From G020354085 sp964629975 (GTDB lineage: Bacteria > Pseudomonadota > Gammaproteobacteria > Acidiferrobacterales > Sulfurifustaceae), in NCBI GenBank assembly GCA_964629975.1, contig CAZVUN010000002.1, forward strand, positions 4,169 to 68,168: a stretch of DNA of 64,000 nucleotides, read 5' to 3'. The position numbers and the translations under genes were made by a program. Below the pieces are notes generated by a model. The model worked only from the letters and a program-made list of their open reading frames with translations, searched no databases and was not told the DNA's origin. Below are positions 60,556 to 64,000 of the stretch, piece by piece. The stretch's first letter is position 1. The number at the start of each line of letters is the position of its first letter.

Positions 60556-60873
60556 TCAGCCGGCGCCCTTGGGCCGGGTGTGTGCGGGGTCGTTCGGGTT
60601 GATGAAGATGAAGCGAAACTCGTTGGGATTGAGCTCGACGTAGTCGAGGGTCGCACCGAGGAGCGCTTCCTTGGTGTTTTCGGCGACCAAGACCTCGATC
60701 CCCTCGCTCTGCAGCTCCACGTCACTGTCCTTGCGGCTGTCGAAGCCCATGCCGTAGGTGAAGGAACCGTCGTCCTCCAGCTTGACCGCGATGCGCAGCG
60801 CCAGGTCCTGCGCGCCGGCCTGTTCCTGGGAGCGGCGGATCTGCTCGGCGGCAGCGGGTGTGATCTTGATCAT
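60556..60873 (-). CDS. dsrR: DsrR, cysteine-free IscA-like protein
   Basis: 105 aa A-type Fe-S scaffold fold: MIKITPAAAEQIRRSQEQAG, the beta strands with DDGSFTYGMGFDSRKDSD, and the C-terminal YVELNPNEFRFIFINPNDP. It has no Cys at all; the three conserved IscA Cys are replaced, as known for DsrR of purple sulfur bacteria, where it acts in dsr operon control and not as a scaffold. It follows dsrN by 37 bases. In Allochromatium the next gene is dsrS; here it is a histidine kinase. Confidence 0.93.
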   Translation of the reverse strand: MIKITPAAAEQIRRSQEQAGAQDLALRIAVKLEDDGSFTYGMGFDSRKDSDVELQSEGIEVLVAENTKEALLGATLDYVELNPNEFRFIFINPNDPAHTRPKGAG

Positions 60874-60910
60874 AACGGGACCTGCGGATTCGGTGTCGAG
60901 GATAGCGCTG

Positions 60911-62314
60911 TCATTGTACCGCGTGGCGGCGCGCGTGGGCGGCCCGGCGCATCGTGCGCACGAAGGCCACGAATGACTCGGCCCAGCGACTGCCGGCGAG
61001 ATCGCGCATGTGCGTGTAGTTCGCGAGCAGGTTCTTGTAGACGATGCCGTCATGCCGGCCGTCGATGCCGTGACCCCGGACGACTTCCCAGGCGTAGGTC
61101 AGTCCCGGTGCCAGGTCCTCCAGGCTCGAGTAGTGGAACTCGTGCGCGCGCACCTCGCGCCCGGCGGTCGTGCCGGGCCACAGGCCCTGGCCGGTGGCGC
61201 GCAACAGGACATAGCCGCGCCCCTGGGGCCGGGTATGCATGACGGAATCCGCCGGGATGACACCCACCATGTCGGCGCGCCTGTCACCCCAGCGGATGCT
61301 GCGCGACAGGTACATGAGGCCGCCGCATTCGGCGTACGCGGGCATGCCGTTTTCGATGGCATCGCGGATGGCGCGGCGCAGGCGGGAGTTTGCCGCGAGG
61401 TGCGCCATCTGTGTTTCGGGGAATCCGCCGCCAATGAACAGCCCGTCGATCGCGGGCAGCGTGGTGTCCGTGAGCGTATTGATCGTCACCAGCTCGGCAC
61501 CGGCGTGCGACAGGGCCTCGAGGTCACCGGGGTAATAGAAGCCGAACGCCGCATCGTGCGCGATGCCGATGCGTACCCGCTCCGGCGGCTGCGCGCGCGG
61601 CGCTGTCCCGCGGGCGGGTTCGGCGAGCGCGGGCGCACGGCGGGCCACCGCCAGCAGGCGATCGAGGTCGACATGCCGGGCGACGGTGTCGGCGATCGCG
61701 CGAATGCGCGCGGCCACCTGTGGCGCCTCGTTGCTCGGCATCAGGCCGAGATGCCGTTCGACGATGCTAAGGGCGTCGTCGTGATGGACGGCGCCGAGCA
61801 CGGGTACGTCGGTGTAGTGCTCGATGACCGCGCGCAGCTTGGACTCGTGGCGCGAACCGCCCAGCTGATTGAGGATGACGCCGGCAATCTGGATGTCGCG
61901 ATCAAAGGCCTGGTAGCCGAGAATCAGGGGCGCGATTCCGCGCGTCATGCCGCGCGCGTCGATGACCAGCACTACCGGCGCGTGCAGCAGCTTGGCCAGG
62001 GCGGCGTTGCTGTTGCTGCCGTCGAGATCGAGCCCGTCGTACAGGCCCTTGTTGCCCTCGATCAGGCTCAGCTCCGCACCGCGGGCGCGGGTGATGAAGG
62101 TGTCGAGTATCTCCTCGCGACCCATGAGGTAGAAGTCCAGATTGTGGCAGTCGCGGCCGGCCGCCGCACTCAGCCACATCGGATCGATGTAGTCCGGGCC
62201 CTTTTTGAAGGGTTGCAGCACCACGCCACGCGCGCGCAGCGCGGCGCACAGCCCGATGCTGAGGGTGGTCTTGCCGGAGGACTTATGGGCGGCGGAGATG
62301 AGGAGGCGGTTCAT
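60911..62314 (-). CDS. dsrN: DsrN, cobyrinate a,c-diamide synthase-like siroheme amidase
   Basis: 467 aa glutamine-dependent amidase of the CbiA/CobB type. N-terminal ATP motif ISAAHKSSGKTTLSIGL, FKKGPDYIDPMWLS, the DFYLM region, then the glutamine amidotransferase domain with FIGGGFPETQM, the nucleophile Cys in AECGGLMYLS and late HEFHYS. DsrN amidates siroheme to siro(heme)amide in DsrAB. ATG 62314 is chosen because GGAGGTG lies just upstream; a GTG inside that Shine-Dalgarno is rejected. Confidence 0.94.
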   Translation of the reverse strand: MNRLLISAAHKSSGKTTLSIGLCAALRARGVVLQPFKKGPDYIDPMWLSAAAGRDCHNLDFYLMGREEILDTFITRARGAELSLIEGNKGLYDGLDLDGSNSNAALAKLLHAPVVLVIDARGMTRGIAPLILGYQAFDRDIQIAGVILNQLGGSRHESKLRAVIEHYTDVPVLGAVHHDDALSIVERHLGLMPSNEAPQVAARIRAIADTVARHVDLDRLLAVARRAPALAEPARGTAPRAQPPERVRIGIAHDAAFGFYYPGDLEALSHAGAELVTINTLTDTTLPAIDGLFIGGGFPETQMAHLAANSRLRRAIRDAIENGMPAYAECGGLMYLSRSIRWGDRRADMVGVIPADSVMHTRPQGRGYVLLRATGQGLWPGTTAGREVRAHEFHYSSLEDLAPGLTYAWEVVRGHGIDGRHDGIVYKNLLANYTHMRDLAGSRWAESFVAFVRTMRRAAHARRHAVQ

Positions 62315-62414
62315 AGGGCCCACCTCCGGTGGGTGGGTCGCGGGTAGCGGGTTTCACGTGTCAGGCTCCAAGTTTACCAACCGCAAACCCCGAACCTGAA
62401 GCCCGCCACTGCGC

Positions 62415-63656
62415 TCAAGCGCTAGCCGGTTCCGGCTTGGCGGCCCGGGCCGCGTGATGCGGGTCGGCGACCGGGTCCGCGAGGCTTTGCGGCAGGAAGG
62501 GCAGGACCTTGACCGCGAAGGCGACCAGGACGAGCGCGATCCCAAAGCCGCCAATGCCGAGCAGCAACTCCGGTGCGCTCGGGCTGTACGGTGCCACGAC
62601 GCCGTCGAAGAAGCTGCTGGCCACCACTTCCTTTCCGGCCAGCAGGGGCATGGGATAGGCCTGGCCGCCGATGATGGTCACGTACATCTGCGCCAGCCCG
62701 CCGAGTACGACCAGAAGGCAGGCGGTCACCACCAGGGCGCGCGACTTGCCGAGGCCCGAATGCAAGCAGATCAGCAGCGGCAGCACGCCACCGAGCAGGA
62801 TCTGGCCGATCCAGAACATCCTGGTCACGACACCGCCGTTGAGCAGCACGAAGGCCTCGACCCCGTGGCGCTGGGTGATGTAGAGGTTGGTGAGGTGGTA
62901 CACCAGCACGAAATAGAGCGAGGCCGCGATGAACACGCCGAGCAGGTTGCGCAGACGGGCGAACACGGCATCGCCGAGCTCCCGCCCGGACCAGCGCATG
63001 CCGGCCAACAGCACGATCAGATAGATGGCCAGACCATAGGTGAACGAGAACACGATGAACATCGGTGCCAGGACCGCGGTGTCGTAGGCATCGCGGGCGA
63101 CCAGGAAGCCGAAGATCGAACCGGTACCGGTGGTGAGAATCAGGCGCCAGATGAAGGCCAGCACGCCGAGCGGCTTGGAATAGGCATTCATGCGCCGCTC
63201 CATCATCATCCACAGGTAGACGATGACGATGGCGAAGAATCCGGTGTAGAGAAAGATGTTCCAGGCAAAGATCGACTTGAAGTTGTAGTAGGTCATCGCC
63301 ACGATCAGCCGGTCGGCGCGGCCGAGGTCGAGGACCAGCACCGCGAGACCGCCGGCGAGCAGCGCGATCGACAGCAGCGCCGACAGGCGCGCCAGCGGCT
63401 TGTACAGCGCGCGACCGAACACCGAGGCGATCGATGCGACATTGAGGGCGCCCGAGGCGGCGACGATGAGGAACACGGCAAACACGTGCGGTGCGCCCCA
63501 GATGATCTGGTTGGTCATGCCCGTGACCCAGTGGCCGTTGTGCTCCATGTACCAGGCGGCGCCCAGCCCGGCCAGCACCACGGCGCCGAGGACAGCGAGC
63601 AGGGCATAGAAGCCCGGGCTGCGTCCTTCGATTTCGCGATAATGTATGGTCGCCAT
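62415..63656 (-). CDS. dsrP: DsrP, NrfD/PsrC-family membrane subunit of DsrMKJOP
   Basis: 413 aa, about ten hydrophobic spans, no haem motif. NrfD family: FYALLAVLGAVVLAGLGAAW, GAPHVFAVFLIVAASGALNV, GRADRLIVAMTYYNFKSIFA, and a late FWIGQILLGGVLPLLI. Quinone-interacting member of the DsrMKJOP complex linking cytoplasmic sulfur oxidation to the quinone pool. ATG at 63656 begins four bases after the dsrO stop. Directly followed by dsrN. Confidence 0.95.
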   Translation of the reverse strand: MATIHYREIEGRSPGFYALLAVLGAVVLAGLGAAWYMEHNGHWVTGMTNQIIWGAPHVFAVFLIVAASGALNVASIASVFGRALYKPLARLSALLSIALLAGGLAVLVLDLGRADRLIVAMTYYNFKSIFAWNIFLYTGFFAIVIVYLWMMMERRMNAYSKPLGVLAFIWRLILTTGTGSIFGFLVARDAYDTAVLAPMFIVFSFTYGLAIYLIVLLAGMRWSGRELGDAVFARLRNLLGVFIAASLYFVLVYHLTNLYITQRHGVEAFVLLNGGVVTRMFWIGQILLGGVLPLLICLHSGLGKSRALVVTACLLVVLGGLAQMYVTIIGGQAYPMPLLAGKEVVASSFFDGVVAPYSPSAPELLLGIGGFGIALVLVAFAVKVLPFLPQSLADPVADPHHAARAAKPEPASA

Positions 63657-63659
63657 GTG

Positions 63660-64000
63660 CTAAAGCCCCTGGTAGCGCACGCCGGTGTTGAGGTCGAGAT
63701 CCGGGCGCAGCTGGGTCGAGAACGCCGCGGCGAGTTTCTGCCGGATTTCGCTGTTCTTGTCATTCAGATCGCCGAAGGTGAGCGCCTTGTGGCCGTCCTT
63801 CTGGCACGCCTCGACGCACGCGGGGATCTGGCCGGCGTCGACGCGATGCACGCACAGCGTGCATGACTCGACACAACCCTTGCCGCGCGGGTTGTGCGGC
63901 TTCTGGTTGGTGGTGGTCTCGTGCACGAAGGAGCGCGCCTTGTAGGGGCAGGCCATCATGCAGTAGCGGCAGCCGATGCAGATGTGGCGGTCGACCAGCA
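63660..64000 (-). CDS. dsrO: DsrO, periplasmic ferredoxin-type subunit (N-terminus beyond window)
   Basis: C-terminal part of the 4Fe-4S electron carrier of DsrMKJOP; the frame stays open through base 64000. Visible: ICIGCRYCMMACPYKARSF (Cx2Cx2Cx3CP), then CVESCTLCVHR and ACVEACQKDGHKAL, the other cluster motifs of NrfC/HybA-type ferredoxins. It is followed by dsrP after three bases, the standard dsrJ-O-P order. The missing N-terminus should carry a Tat signal peptide. Confidence 0.92.
   Translation of the reverse strand, partial: LVDRHICIGCRYCMMACPYKARSFVHETTTNQKPHNPRGKGCVESCTLCVHRVDAGQIPACVEACQKDGHKALTFGDLNDKNSEIRQKLAAAFSTQLRPDLDLNTGVRYQGL

Overview
GC-rich chromosomal segment of a sulfur-oxidising gammaproteobacterium, probably an Acidiferrobacter/Sulfurifustis-type or ectothiorhodospiraceal lineage. 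This assignment is inferred from gene content: a reverse dissimilatory sulfite reductase tail (dsrO-dsrP-dsrN-dsrR), siroheme synthase, DsrE- and TusA-type sulfur-relay proteins, and typical gammaproteobacterial housekeeping genes (mfd/csiV, ispDF, ftsK-lolA-rarA-serS). There are no rRNA genes, CRISPR arrays, intact transposons or phage genes. One tRNA (Ser, anticodon UGA) is present.

Layout. 0-8.5 kb: surface polysaccharide operon (SDR, HAD phosphatase, GT2, epimerase, WecA-like GT4, CapD/FlaA1-like dehydratase, UDP-glucose dehydrogenase, GalU) ending at a GC hairpin. 8.6-17 kb: dsrE-like/hpt/MTI phosphorylase, csiV, def, mfd, carD, ispD, ispF. 17-20.3 kb: minus-strand operon of a TusA-like protein, a TetR regulator with an inverted-repeat operator, a nitroreductase, a DUF1326 protein and an NADP-binding oxidoreductase. 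20.4-31.2 kb: smr, TauE/SafE exporter, trxB, ald, an A/T-richer orphan, then ftsK-lolA-rarA-crcB-DUF190-serS. 31.3-36.4 kb: poly-N-acetylglucosamine operon pgaA-pgaB-pgaCD in which PgaC and PgaD are one polypeptide. 36.7-40.5 kb: tRNA-Ser, malic enzyme, phosphoglucomutase.

40.6-56.5 kb is the most unusual stretch. It holds a Glu/Leu/Phe/Val dehydrogenase, a 2-oxoacid:ferredoxin oxidoreductase (gamma-delta, alpha, beta) and an acyl-CoA synthetase; then a second chaperone set (GroEL without GroES, DnaK, DnaJ, Hsp20), a DUF2934/zinc-ribbon protein, an HPF ribosome-hibernation protein fused to a cold-shock-like domain, and a SagB-type nitroreductase broken by an in-frame TAG; then, on the opposite strand, CheR-type methyltransferase, THUMP and small hypothetical genes. 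Four TTGA-N6-TCAA palindromes (40593, 46783, 51637, 56499), one a perfect FNR consensus, precede the four apparent transcription units. My main hypothesis is that a CRP/FNR-family regulator switches this stretch on as one low-oxygen energy, proteostasis and ribosome-dormancy module.

56.8-64 kb: cysG faces a NarL/NarX-like two-component pair, which lies directly downstream of dsrO-dsrP-dsrN-dsrR on the minus strand. The DsrR has no cysteines, as known for this family. The dsr operon continues beyond the right edge.
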